From NCBI GenBank assembly GCA_945827465.1, contig CALZOH010000149.1, forward strand, positions 1-8,088: a stretch of DNA of 8,088 bases, given 5' to 3'. A program made the translations under genes and the position numbers. Origin of the DNA: an uncultured Prevotellaceae bacterium (GTDB taxonomy: Bacteria; Bacteroidota; Bacteroidia; Bacteroidales; Bacteroidaceae). The notes under the pieces are model-generated. The model did no database searches. It saw only the letters and a list, made by a program, of their open reading frames with translations, and was not told where the DNA came from. Shown piece after piece: positions 1 through 6,430 of the stretch. Each line of letters begins with the position of its first letter. Position 1 is the stretch's first letter.

Positions 1-45
1 GATTCCTCTACGTCTCGTGGGCTCGGAGATGTGTATAAGAGACAG
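1..45. other. Untrimmed Illumina Nextera adapter (artefact)
   Basis: Positions 12-26 read GTCTCGTGGGCTCGG and 27-45 read AGATGTGTATAAGAGACAG. Together these are the Nextera read-2 adapter with the Tn5 mosaic end. Positions 4-11 (TCCTCTAC) sit where the i7 index belongs and match, from memory, index N712 in adapter orientation. Positions 1-3 (GAT) fit the end of the P7 oligo. This is library sequence joined to the contig end, not genomic DNA. Genomic sequence starts at 46, where the minus-strand reading frame of the DUF1919 gene is cut off. Confidence 0.97.
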
Positions 46-590
46 CCCTTGGATTTGGCAATACCTTTCAAGCAAAATGCTGACCTAAACTCTGGATATT
101 CTTTATCTGTAAATATCACTTTATTCTTAAAAGGGAGGGCTTCAAATCTTCTTAATTCGGAAATTTTACCCCCCCCCGCTTCACCTGGCCAATTGGAATG
201 AATAATCGCCATATTATCCCAATGAACACGTTGTTTACGCTCGTTCCATTTCTGTATAGCCCCATCAAATGAGGAATAATGCATAAAGTGTAACCTTTCT
301 CCTCCATATTGGCTTCTACCTACCGGATATATTTTTCCAGAATCGAAAACCTCCTCAATAGGCGCAGACAGAAATTCGGCTAAATGTTCCATCGCACTCA
401 AAAAATCATTTGAAGTAAGGTAAAGATTTATGAAAGGACTAGAGAAACGAAGCCCCAACCAATGATACAGAAAACCGCCTGTACAATTGCTGCATATCAA
501 GGTTGGTTCAAAGTTGGTTAACCTCGCTCTGTTTCTTTGATTAATATACCGTTGAATATAGCGAATATGTGGAATTCTACTTTCTCCCAT
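46..590 (-). CDS. DUF1919 family polysaccharide biosynthesis protein, 3' end missing
   Basis: An open minus-strand frame runs from ATG at 590 to the adapter junction, giving about 181 residues without a stop. The protein has the DUF1919 (PF08942) pattern: a start-proximal core with ICSNCTGGFLYHWLGL (residues 32-47), SPFINLYL (51-58), YPVG (88-91), HFMHYSSF (101-108), KWNERKQRVHWDN (114-126) and FEALPFKNKVIFTDKEYP (149-166). The family is common in capsule and exopolysaccharide loci but its reaction is unknown to me; a glycosyltransferase-like or decorating role is only inference. The start overlaps the stop of the upstream glycosyltransferase by 14 nt, which suggests translational coupling. 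Residues 138-141 (AGGG) are encoded by a run of nine G. The frame is intact at that length, and the family motif continues correctly after it, so the gene is ON in this assembly. Probably 20-50 C-terminal residues are lost beyond the contig end. Confidence 0.88.
169..177 (-). repeat. G9 homopolymer tract in DUF1919 gene (frame ON)
   Basis: Nine consecutive C on the plus strand are nine G in the coding strand. The frame reads GCG GGG GGG GGT AAA ATT. Ten G would give GGG GGG GGG TAA, an immediate stop. Eight G would shift to a frame that ends at a TAA a few codons later. The tract is therefore placed so that single-base slippage turns the gene off. Whether the length varies in the population cannot be seen here. 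Confidence 0.9.
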
Positions 591-1554
591 GATAATATAA
601 ATGTAAAAAGTGAACCAATAAATTCAATTGAACATATGCCAATATGGAATAAAGCTTTGCGGATATCTTATTTCTCGAATATCTAAGAAAAGACCATTCA
701 TATTGACGATAAAGTGCTTGTATCTTGGGAATATAGCACAAGACTTCCTTCATCTCATTACTTTTTGCTATGCGCAAAGAACATATATTCGCAGCATAAA
801 CAATGCCAGCTTGTGAATAGCCAACCAATGAGGGAAATTGTTTTTCTACAAAATTATTAAGTGTAATTTTGGCCTCCACAGCATCCATGTGCGCAGGTTT
901 AAAGTTCATCGTCATAATGCTACCTTCTCTCACGCGATAATAATATTTTCTCTCCCCACCTATTATTATCCGTTCGCAGTGCGCTACAATCTTATATGTA
1001 GTAAATACGTCCTCATTTAGTTTTCCTTTCGGGTATCTAACATTCTTAAAATCGCTTGTTTTATATAATTTTGACCATGCTACAACATTGAAAAGCGAAT
1101 TTGTTAAAAGAGCACGCATACATTCCAGCGCACCACCTTGAATCAAAATATCTTCTGTTGCTAGCGTCTCGCCCATAGGTTCATTAGATTCACTGATACG
1201 CCTCATCTGACAACATGACATATCTACTTGATATTTCTGCATTAAATAATACAAATACTCTATCATGTCAACAGCTATTACGTCATCGCTATCTACAAAA
1301 GTAATATATTGACCTTTTGCACATTCTATACCCACATTGCGTGCATCAGATAGACCACCATTCTGTTTATGGATAACACGAATACGATCATCTCGTTGAC
1401 TATATGCATCACAAATTTGTGGACAGTCATCCGTAGAACCATCGTCTATAAGAATAATATCTAAATCGGAATAAGTCTGGTGAACGATGGAATCCAAACA
1501 TGCTGGAAGAAATCGTGAAACATTATATATAGGAACTACAACTGAAATAGTCAT
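577..1554 (-). CDS. Family 2 glycosyltransferase (GT-A fold)
   Basis: This 325-residue protein starts with the classic GT2 (PF00535) core: VVVPIYN at residues 5-11, IDDGSTDDC at 36-44, NGGLSDARNVG at 65-75 and the metal/nucleotide-sugar binding acidic motif DSDD at 88-91. The C-terminal half is variable, as is usual for acceptor binding. No clear transmembrane bundle is visible, so it should work at the cytoplasmic face of the inner membrane, adding one sugar to the lipid-linked repeat unit; donor and acceptor cannot be told from sequence. The start ATG lies 35 nt after the polymerase stop, preceded by an A-rich stretch with GAAG and no strong Shine-Dalgarno, as is common in Bacteroidetes. 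Its last codons overlap the start of the DUF1919 gene by 14 nt. Length is normal for the family and the frame is intact. Confidence 0.95.
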   Translation of the reverse strand: MTISVVVPIYNVSRFLPACLDSIVHQTYSDLDIILIDDGSTDDCPQICDAYSQRDDRIRVIHKQNGGLSDARNVGIECAKGQYITFVDSDDVIAVDMIEYLYYLMQKYQVDMSCCQMRRISESNEPMGETLATEDILIQGGALECMRALLTNSLFNVVAWSKLYKTSDFKNVRYPKGKLNEDVFTTYKIVAHCERIIIGGERKYYYRVREGSIMTMNFKPAHMDAVEAKITLNNFVEKQFPSLVGYSQAGIVYAANICSLRIAKSNEMKEVLCYIPKIQALYRQYEWSFLRYSRNKISAKLYSILAYVQLNLLVHFLHLYYHGRK

Positions 1555-1589
1555 ATCTTCAATAACAATTAGAATAAAAGCAATTATTT

Positions 1590-2756
1590 CTATTTGGATT
1601 TTGCCATATTTTTAGGAATATAATAACCTGAAACTCCTAATCCAATAAAAAATAACGTAAAAAGACTGGCCATCCCGACAGCTTCACCTAAAAGCATAAC
1701 CATGGTCGCAAGACAAGTCGCAGAAACGACTAAACGAATACGATATTCTGTTATGTTCATGCAATCACTAAATAATTTTACCAAAGGAATCATTGCTACA
1801 TAAAACAAAGATCCAGATTCATATAAAGATTGAAGGTATTGATTGTGTGCACTAAAAAACTTTTTAAACACGTAAAACAGATTTACTGTTTCTCTAATCC
1901 CATGCCCCAACCAAGGAGAGTCATAAAAACCTTCGACTACAAGTTCCCAAATATTTGTTCGATTGGTTAAGGTTAAATTTTTACCTAAAAGTTCCACTAC
2001 AATATATTCCATCCATGATGCTTGTAGTAAATTTGCTAACATGTTAAAAAGGAATAGTGCACAAAGGACTGCTATGAATACACCTATAATTCTTAATATC
2101 GGTATAGACAGAATAACTTTGCTTAAAGGCTTAAGAAGAATAATTGCCATCATACATAAATATCCTACAATATTTGATCCGGAAAAAATAATTAAGATGG
2201 TAATACAATGCATTAATGAATACATTAAAAGCATTTTATTCTTTTGTTTGAATATACTATCTATATACACAAAGCAAAATCCTTTCATTAGCGGATAGCC
2301 TATTTGATTCTCTGTTCCCAGAAAATAGTGATCTCCACCCGACGCATTATTAAAAAAATGGGGAAAAACTAATAAAAACACAAAATTGATAGCACAAAGC
2401 ACGAAGTAAAATAATGATAAAGAGTGTACAAAACTCTCAATCTTTGCTTTTGATGTAGATTGGATCATTATCAAGATCATCATGCCAATGATAGAATAAA
2501 TCATCATACTCGCTCTACGAACATCGCCGTCATTTACTATAGTAGATAGTAACATCTCAGCAAGAGGAAGCAATGCACATATAAATGCTCCAAATTTATT
2601 CTTAAAATGCTTATTTTTCAGTGCAATCAAACATAATAATATACAAGCACATTTAGAAAAAACTGCATAAATGGCAGTCAAACTTTCCGAATGAAGGATA
2701 AAATACAATTCTCTATCCAACAAAAAATAAAGTAACACAAATGGAAATCCACTCAT
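1590..2756 (-). CDS. Wzy-type O-antigen/capsule polymerase, integral membrane
   Basis: This 388-residue protein is almost entirely hydrophobic, with about ten probable membrane segments. A soluble loop near residues 245-315 has the O-antigen polymerase/ligase signature: LTNRTNIW at 263-270, SPWLGHG at 280-286 and AHNQYLQSLYESG at 303-315. These match the G-x-G, H-N-x-Y/F-L and E-x-G pattern of the O-antigen ligase/polymerase (Wzy_C-like) family. In a Wzx/Wzy locus this protein would join flipped repeat units at the periplasmic face. The ATG at 2756 is supported by an in-frame TAG five codons upstream and an AAAGGAAA stretch. The gene lies 27 nt after the upstream glycosyltransferase. Such polymerases diverge strongly, so a ligase function is a remote alternative; presence beside a flippase and glycosyltransferases favours a polymerase. 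Like the flippase, it looks more AT-rich than the genes between 2784 and 5330. Confidence 0.88.
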   Translation of the reverse strand: MSGFPFVLLYFLLDRELYFILHSESLTAIYAVFSKCACILLCLIALKNKHFKNKFGAFICALLPLAEMLLSTIVNDGDVRRASMMIYSIIGMMILIMIQSTSKAKIESFVHSLSLFYFVLCAINFVFLLVFPHFFNNASGGDHYFLGTENQIGYPLMKGFCFVYIDSIFKQKNKMLLMYSLMHCITILIIFSGSNIVGYLCMMAIILLKPLSKVILSIPILRIIGVFIAVLCALFLFNMLANLLQASWMEYIVVELLGKNLTLTNRTNIWELVVEGFYDSPWLGHGIRETVNLFYVFKKFFSAHNQYLQSLYESGSLFYVAMIPLVKLFSDCMNITEYRIRLVVSATCLATMVMLLGEAVGMASLFTLFFIGLGVSGYYIPKNMAKSK

Positions 2757-2783
2757 ATATAATTGACGCTAAATTTCCTTTCT

Positions 2784-3566
2784 TTATATTTTCTTCCTTT
2801 TCAACCATTTTATTGAATCGCTAATTGCATTTGAGATTCCCCGAAAGCGGCAAATGGCAATGAAATTGGCTACATATCCTCGGAACGGTTTCGGGATAAT
2901 CTTCATACGTGAAGATAAGGCTTGTGCATATTTTTGTTCTTCCGGAACCCAACTGCCATCAAAGTGATGGATGGTAAGCGTATTTTCTGTTATCTCTAAT
3001 TCTTTTGTTTCACAATCTTTCGGACACAAATAGTCTTTGGGCAACAAGGTGAAGCCATTTACGGTTTGCAATGTATTGTTAGGAACAAAACCGTATTTCA
3101 GACAGGCATTCGTGATACGCGTTACATTGGTGGTGATATCAAGCGTGCCATCCGGACGTTTGAAATGAAGATTGTCGTATTCATGCATCAACTCCTCGAA
3201 AAGCGGCTGATGATCCCGACAGGCCATCAGGCCTGTCGGGATTCGAGTCAAGGACTCGAATCCAGACACCGCGTCGAAATTCAACAAGCTATCCAATGGT
3301 TTCAAAACCTCAACATCTGTATCCATATATATACCTCCCTCGTTTACCAAGGCATATAAGCGTACATAGTCGGTAATAAAAGCCCATTTGCGGGCCTGAT
3401 AGGCTTCTTGAACATAGGCATTGCAATTTAAATCGAAATTATCCTCGTTCCATTCTTTGATTTCATAATCAGGACAATATTTTTTCCACGACGCAATACA
3501 TTTCACTGCCATCGGTGGCAGAGGATTGCGCCCAAACCAACAGTAATGTATAATTTTGGGTATCAT
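2784..3566 (-). CDS. Capsular polysaccharide glycosyltransferase, Gly_transf_sug (DXD) type
   Basis: This 260-residue protein begins MIPKIIHYCWFG, the usual start of the GT32-like capsular glycosyltransferases (Gly_transf_sug PF04488 / Caps_synth PF05704). It carries the SDY-like block ITDYVRLYALVNEGGIYMDTD near residues 64-84, with the D82-T83-D84 DXD motif that binds metal and nucleotide sugar. Further family blocks are SGFES (101-105), IPTGLMA (109-115) and IHHFDGSW (near 204). It should act in the cytoplasm or at the inner membrane and transfer one sugar to the growing repeat unit; specificity is not visible. It sits 27 nt from both neighbours. An unusual pair of perfect hairpins lies inside codons 102-118 without disturbing the family sequence. 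Base composition looks more GC-rich than in the flippase and polymerase, hinting at a mosaic locus. Confidence 0.94.
   Translation of the reverse strand: MIPKIIHYCWFGRNPLPPMAVKCIASWKKYCPDYEIKEWNEDNFDLNCNAYVQEAYQARKWAFITDYVRLYALVNEGGIYMDTDVEVLKPLDSLLNFDAVSGFESLTRIPTGLMACRDHQPLFEELMHEYDNLHFKRPDGTLDITTNVTRITNACLKYGFVPNNTLQTVNGFTLLPKDYLCPKDCETKELEITENTLTIHHFDGSWVPEEQKYAQALSSRMKIIPKPFRGYVANFIAICRFRGISNAISDSIKWLKRKKI
3213..3263. repeat. Tandem perfect hairpins inside the glycosyltransferase gene
   Basis: The first inverted repeat is ATCCCGACAGGCC (3213-3225) with its exact complement at 3230-3242, a 13-bp stem with a 4-nt loop. The second is GGATTCGAGTC (3239-3249) with its exact complement at 3253-3263, an 11-bp stem with a 3-nt loop. 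They share GGAT (3239-3242). The 51-bp block lies fully within codons 102-118 of the glycosyltransferase. There is no T-run after it on either strand, so it does not look like an ordinary terminator. Confidence 0.92.
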
Positions 3567-3593
3567 ATCTTCTTTCTTAATTATTTCTCTTCT

Positions 3594-4144
3594 TTATTTT
3601 CGGTGATAAGGTTCACCTTCTTCTTTTACCACCTTGGCCGGTACACCGGCTATGCGTACCTGATTGCCAAATGACCGGTTGACCACGGCACCGGCCCCTA
3701 TCATCACGCCATCACCGATTGTAATTCCGCCAAACAATTTCGCACCGGGACCTATCCAACAATTGTCACCAATGTGCGGAGCTTGCCGGTCCAAGCCTTC
3801 TCCAATGTTTACGCATGCGTGAATGTCGCACCATTTTCCAATGCGTGTCTTTGCGTTGACTATGATTGTGCCACGATGATTGATGCGTAAACCGTAATCG
3901 AACACATTCACAGGAATCTCAAAGCCCAAACGAACACCATAATGATAATGCAGGAAAGACCAAAACAGTCGTTTACAATGGGAAATTACCCCCCCCCACA
4001 AATATTTGTATAATATTCATGATGGCGCAGGGCTATCTCAAAAATCCAAATGTCATCAAAAGGTGATGGCCATTTCTTTTTCCGCCCTAATGCCTGCTTG
4101 TCTTTTTCAAGGAATAATGCTAAATCAAATTTGGTAGATATCAT
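3594..4144 (-). pseudogene. Serine acetyltransferase-like (left-handed beta-helix) O-acetyltransferase, frameshifted at a G9 tract
   Basis: The gene should start at ATG 4144, 7 nt after the upstream stop. The first frame encodes MISTKFDLALFLEKDKQALG and on to EYYTNICGGG, then stops at TAA 3988-3986 (52 residues). The second frame carries the rest: VISHCKRLFW, then NVFDYGLRINHRG, the His-containing CDIHACVNIGEG and hexapeptide repeats (IGDNCWIGPGAKLFGG, then ITIGDGVMIGAGAVV) ending RIAGVPAKVV. This is the hexapeptide acetyltransferase family, which takes acetyl from acetyl-CoA; here probably for O-acetylation of a capsule sugar. The break falls exactly at nine G (3989-3997). Seven or ten G would join the frames into 182 or 183 residues, a normal length. 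The gene is otherwise undamaged, so it is better read as phase-OFF (or a homopolymer assembly error) than as decayed. The TTG at 4001 could open the second frame, but it would lose the N-terminal part and has no support as a start. Confidence 0.9.
3989..3997 (-). repeat. G9 homopolymer tract in acetyltransferase gene (frame OFF)
   Basis: Nine C on the plus strand are nine G in the coding strand. The gene's own frame reads TGT GGG GGG GGG TAA and stops. Ten G (or seven) gives a final GTA ATT TCC and restores the acetyltransferase. Eight G reads through AAT TTC CCA TTG to a TAA. Only one of the three phases makes the full protein. The flanking sequence, G9-TAA then TTTCC, resembles that of the tract at 169-177 (G9-TAAAATTTCC). 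Confidence 0.92.
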
Positions 4145-4151
4145 AGTCAGT

Positions 4152-5330
4152 TTATAATTTCATTATCTGCTGTATCCGAAAGAGTACCTTCTTGAGGCCT
4201 ATCTTCCATCTATCTTTTCGGAGACAAAGGTCTACAGCTTTTCGTAACCCTAAGGATGGATAGATCTCTCGAAATTTGTAGTACTGCGGATGCTTCATAC
4301 TGGGACGCTGCAATTGGCCGTTCCCAACAACGGATTCCTGTACTTCGCGTTGCTCGTAGGAAACGCTTGCCTTTAACTCCTCAAACAGTTGCAACGCTTT
4401 TTCCGTGTTCAATAATACAGATGATACACCTCTCCCAAGAACAAACCCGGAGTCTTTTCCCAAGCCCCAATAGTCAGATAAAGTAAAATCGCTGATCCTT
4501 GAAGCATAGGCATAGGAGCATTTATAACAACTGGGACGAAAGAAAAGTCCTTGAATGAATCCGAACATATAGGGGTCACGCGTATATTTCACCTGCTTCA
4601 AACGCGCTGAGTATGGCTGGTTTTGGTAAAACCAGCCATACTCAATCCTTGCGGATTGAGTTTGGCAAGCGTCAGATTTTTTTTGACGAAATCGGATAGT
4701 GCGTTCATCCAACTTTAAGCCCTTCGATTGATAATCGTCTATATTTTCATTCAATAGTTTTTGAGAAGGTACACCGTGACAAACCAAATCTGCAGTAAAC
4801 AGATGGTCATACTCCTTACGTAAATAGTTCTTGAGTCCTGCGACTTGACACGGAGTTCCTATAAAGAGTACCTTTTTTTGATTTTGCAGATCTTCTTTGA
4901 CAGAGCGGTAAATGAAGCCTATTTCACTTTGAACATATTTTGAACCTTGTATACTGTTGAGTTGTGAAATATGTCCTACTCGAATATGCTTTACTTGCCG
5001 AATATCTTCACCGGAACAACCATAGACAATGCCTTGGTGAGAAAGGATAAGACGGGCGAGTGCTGTTGACGCACCGCCCGAAGCGCACTGCTTCAGTTCC
5101 ACATTGTCTTTTACTTGAACGGCATAACCGATTTTGGGAAATCGCCGTTCCGGCACATGGAGAGCAGGACATACCTTTTCGCAAAGCTTGCAGTCAACAC
5201 ATTTTGTTTGGTCAATTGACGGATAACGGAAACCAACAACATCTTCACGAAGGGTGATGGCGCCATGTGCACAACTATTGAGACACGCTAAACAGCCTGT
5301 ACACAACTCCTCAGGACATATTTGTTTCAT
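4152..5330 (-). CDS. Coenzyme F420 hydrogenase/dehydrogenase beta-subunit (FrhB)-type iron-sulfur protein
   Basis: This 392-residue protein has an N-terminal bacterial ferredoxin domain with two complete 4Fe-4S motifs: C10-x2-C13-x2-C16-x3-C20 and C44-x2-C47-x2-C50-x3-C54. The FrhB-type N and C domains follow (PF04422/PF04432), with CASGGASTA near 82-90, IGTPCQVAGLK near 157-167, LVCHGVPS near 182-189 and a further C268-x2-C271 in RPSCYKCSYA. In methanogens the family reduces F420 through flavin. Bacteroidetes are not known to make F420, so here it is more likely a flavin/Fe-S redox enzyme working on a sugar or sugar nucleotide; this is inference. The start ATG overlaps the pyruvyl transferase stop as ATGA, indicating coupled translation. 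Such genes often accompany pyruvyl transferases in Bacteroidales capsule loci. All cysteines are present and the length is typical. A striking hairpin pair lies in codons 224-241. Confidence 0.93.
   Translation of the reverse strand: MKQICPEELCTGCLACLNSCAHGAITLREDVVGFRYPSIDQTKCVDCKLCEKVCPALHVPERRFPKIGYAVQVKDNVELKQCASGGASTALARLILSHQGIVYGCSGEDIRQVKHIRVGHISQLNSIQGSKYVQSEIGFIYRSVKEDLQNQKKVLFIGTPCQVAGLKNYLRKEYDHLFTADLVCHGVPSQKLLNENIDDYQSKGLKLDERTIRFRQKKSDACQTQSARIEYGWFYQNQPYSARLKQVKYTRDPYMFGFIQGLFFRPSCYKCSYAYASRISDFTLSDYWGLGKDSGFVLGRGVSSVLLNTEKALQLFEELKASVSYEQREVQESVVGNGQLQRPSMKHPQYYKFREIYPSLGLRKAVDLCLRKDRWKIGLKKVLFRIQQIMKL
4608..4661. repeat. Tandem perfect hairpins inside the FrhB-type gene
   Basis: The first inverted repeat is TGAGTATGGCTGGTTTT (4608-4624) with its exact complement at 4628-4644, a 17-bp stem with a 3-nt loop. 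The second is ACTCAATCC (4640-4648) with its exact complement at 4653-4661, a 9-bp stem with a 4-nt loop. They share ACTCA (4640-4644). The 54-bp block lies within codons 224-241 and keeps the frame open. The layout (long hairpin, 4-5 nt overlap, shorter hairpin) matches the block at 3213-3263 although the sequences are unrelated. Confidence 0.93.
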
Positions 5331-6430
5331 GATTGTGACATTAATGCTTTATTTAAGAACAATAGAGAGCGCTCTCTTTCTTTGTGAATAGATTCTTTCA
5401 CTTCGGTATAAACTATAGAAGGAAGTTGCTCTATCTTATCAAATTCGGACTCGTCAATGAAATAGTCTTGCAAACCCGCTATGGATAATAAATTCTCCAC
5501 ACGTGAATTTTGATTATTTGCAGCACCTGATTTAAATCGCTTAAACACACGAAACCACTTCTTAAAATGAATGGCAAAAATTGTTCCATGAAATGAATCT
5601 GTGAAAAAATAGGACGAATGGAAAATCTGATAAAGGAACTCTTTTGGCCCTGCATATATAGGTTCATCTGCAAATGATAGATATCGTTTATCGAGAATAA
5701 AAATCTTTAGGGGTAGGCACTTCTTCTCAGCAAACTGCTTCACATAACGTAAGTAGTGCTCATTGAAAGTAAGCAAGTAGCAAAGTACATAAGGCGATTC
5801 GGTCTTACCCTGTTCTACCAACGGATACCACAAATCTGATGAGACCAGTAATGTAGGGTCTACAACCGTTTCGATAGGCTTATTTATAAAAGAACGTAGT
5901 AATTCCGCGCCACGCTTTTCACGTACTGATACTGCTGTAAAATCAGAGAGAAGCTCTTTCATCTGACTTTTCCGGTCTTCCGGATAGAAGTCCTGACCTA
6001 TACTTGGAGCATAAGCTATTTTCTTTTTACGGGTAAAAGCTAAATAATAGTAGGGCTGAAATGGTATGACTGGCGACCAGATTTGATCACTACCACAAAT
6101 AAAAAAATCATACCTATTGTTTAATTCACTTTCATTCTTCCATGAATGGTCTACCTGAAGGTAATCTTTCTCAAACGAATGATAGGATTCAGAGGCCTTA
6201 CGAAATCCTTTCCATAGTCCCTTGAAATCAAAAAGACAATGATAACATGTAATAAGGAAACGGCGGAAAAGCCCTGCTTTGGGATGGATTTCATCGACTA
6301 ACTTTTGGTCAGACAAAATCTTATTTTCATAGCCCAAAGAACTGACAACCCGCTGTAAAGCATATGCCTGCAGAAATGTTCCAAAGTTATGGTATGTGAT
6401 CCAGGTGACAATACCTATTTTCTTTTGCAT
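5327..6430 (-). CDS. Polysaccharide pyruvyl transferase family protein
   Basis: This 367-residue protein belongs to the PS_pyruv_trans family (PF04230, CsaB/WcaK type). It shows the N-terminal HNFGTFLQAYALQ at residues 14-26, FFICGSDQIWSP at 109-120, SVREKRGAELL near 167-177, VVDPTLL at 188-194 and the C-terminal TDSFHGTIFAIHF at 276-288. The family places pyruvate from phosphoenolpyruvate on a sugar as a ketal, giving a negative charge; WcfO of Bacteroides fragilis polysaccharide A is a known relative in role. It probably works in the cytoplasm on the lipid-linked repeat unit. The start overlaps the flippase stop by 16 nt and its stop overlaps the next gene by 4 nt, so all three are translationally coupled. 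The frame is intact and the length usual. The exact sugar acceptor cannot be read from the sequence. Confidence 0.93.
   Translation of the reverse strand: MQKKIGIVTWITYHNFGTFLQAYALQRVVSSLGYENKILSDQKLVDEIHPKAGLFRRFLITCYHCLFDFKGLWKGFRKASESYHSFEKDYLQVDHSWKNESELNNRYDFFICGSDQIWSPVIPFQPYYYLAFTRKKKIAYAPSIGQDFYPEDRKSQMKELLSDFTAVSVREKRGAELLRSFINKPIETVVDPTLLVSSDLWYPLVEQGKTESPYVLCYLLTFNEHYLRYVKQFAEKKCLPLKIFILDKRYLSFADEPIYAGPKEFLYQIFHSSYFFTDSFHGTIFAIHFKKWFRVFKRFKSGAANNQNSRVENLLSIAGLQDYFIDESEFDKIEQLPSIVYTEVKESIHKERERSLLFLNKALMSQS

Noticed and set aside
628..1020. Two short plus-strand frames opposite the family 2 glycosyltransferase.
   Set aside because: Antisense shadows of a strongly coding gene, with no recognisable domain.
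1963..2298. Plus-strand 111-residue open frame.
   Set aside because: It lies wholly opposite the polymerase gene, has no family pattern and no ribosome binding site; it is a shadow frame.
3213..3263. Rho-independent terminator between operon genes.
   Set aside because: The hairpins are in the middle of a coding sequence and no T-run follows on either strand.
3066..3359. Plus-strand 97-residue open frame covering the hairpin pair.
   Set aside because: It is opposite the clearly coding DXD glycosyltransferase and its translation matches nothing I recognise.
3594..4001. A separate 135-residue acetyltransferase starting at TTG 4001.
   Set aside because: The start lies inside the codons just before the G-run, and the true N-terminal part (52 residues from ATG 4144, 7 nt after the upstream gene) is present in the neighbouring frame. 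One frameshifted gene explains both pieces.
5053..5080. A third intragenic hairpin (10 bp with a one-base bulge, 7-nt loop).
   Set aside because: It is imperfect, overlaps the conserved CASGGAS codons and has no partner hairpin, so it may be chance in a GC-richer patch.
5479..5673. 64-residue minus-strand frame within the pyruvyl transferase.
   Set aside because: It is in another frame of a well-conserved gene and starts within it, with no independent support.
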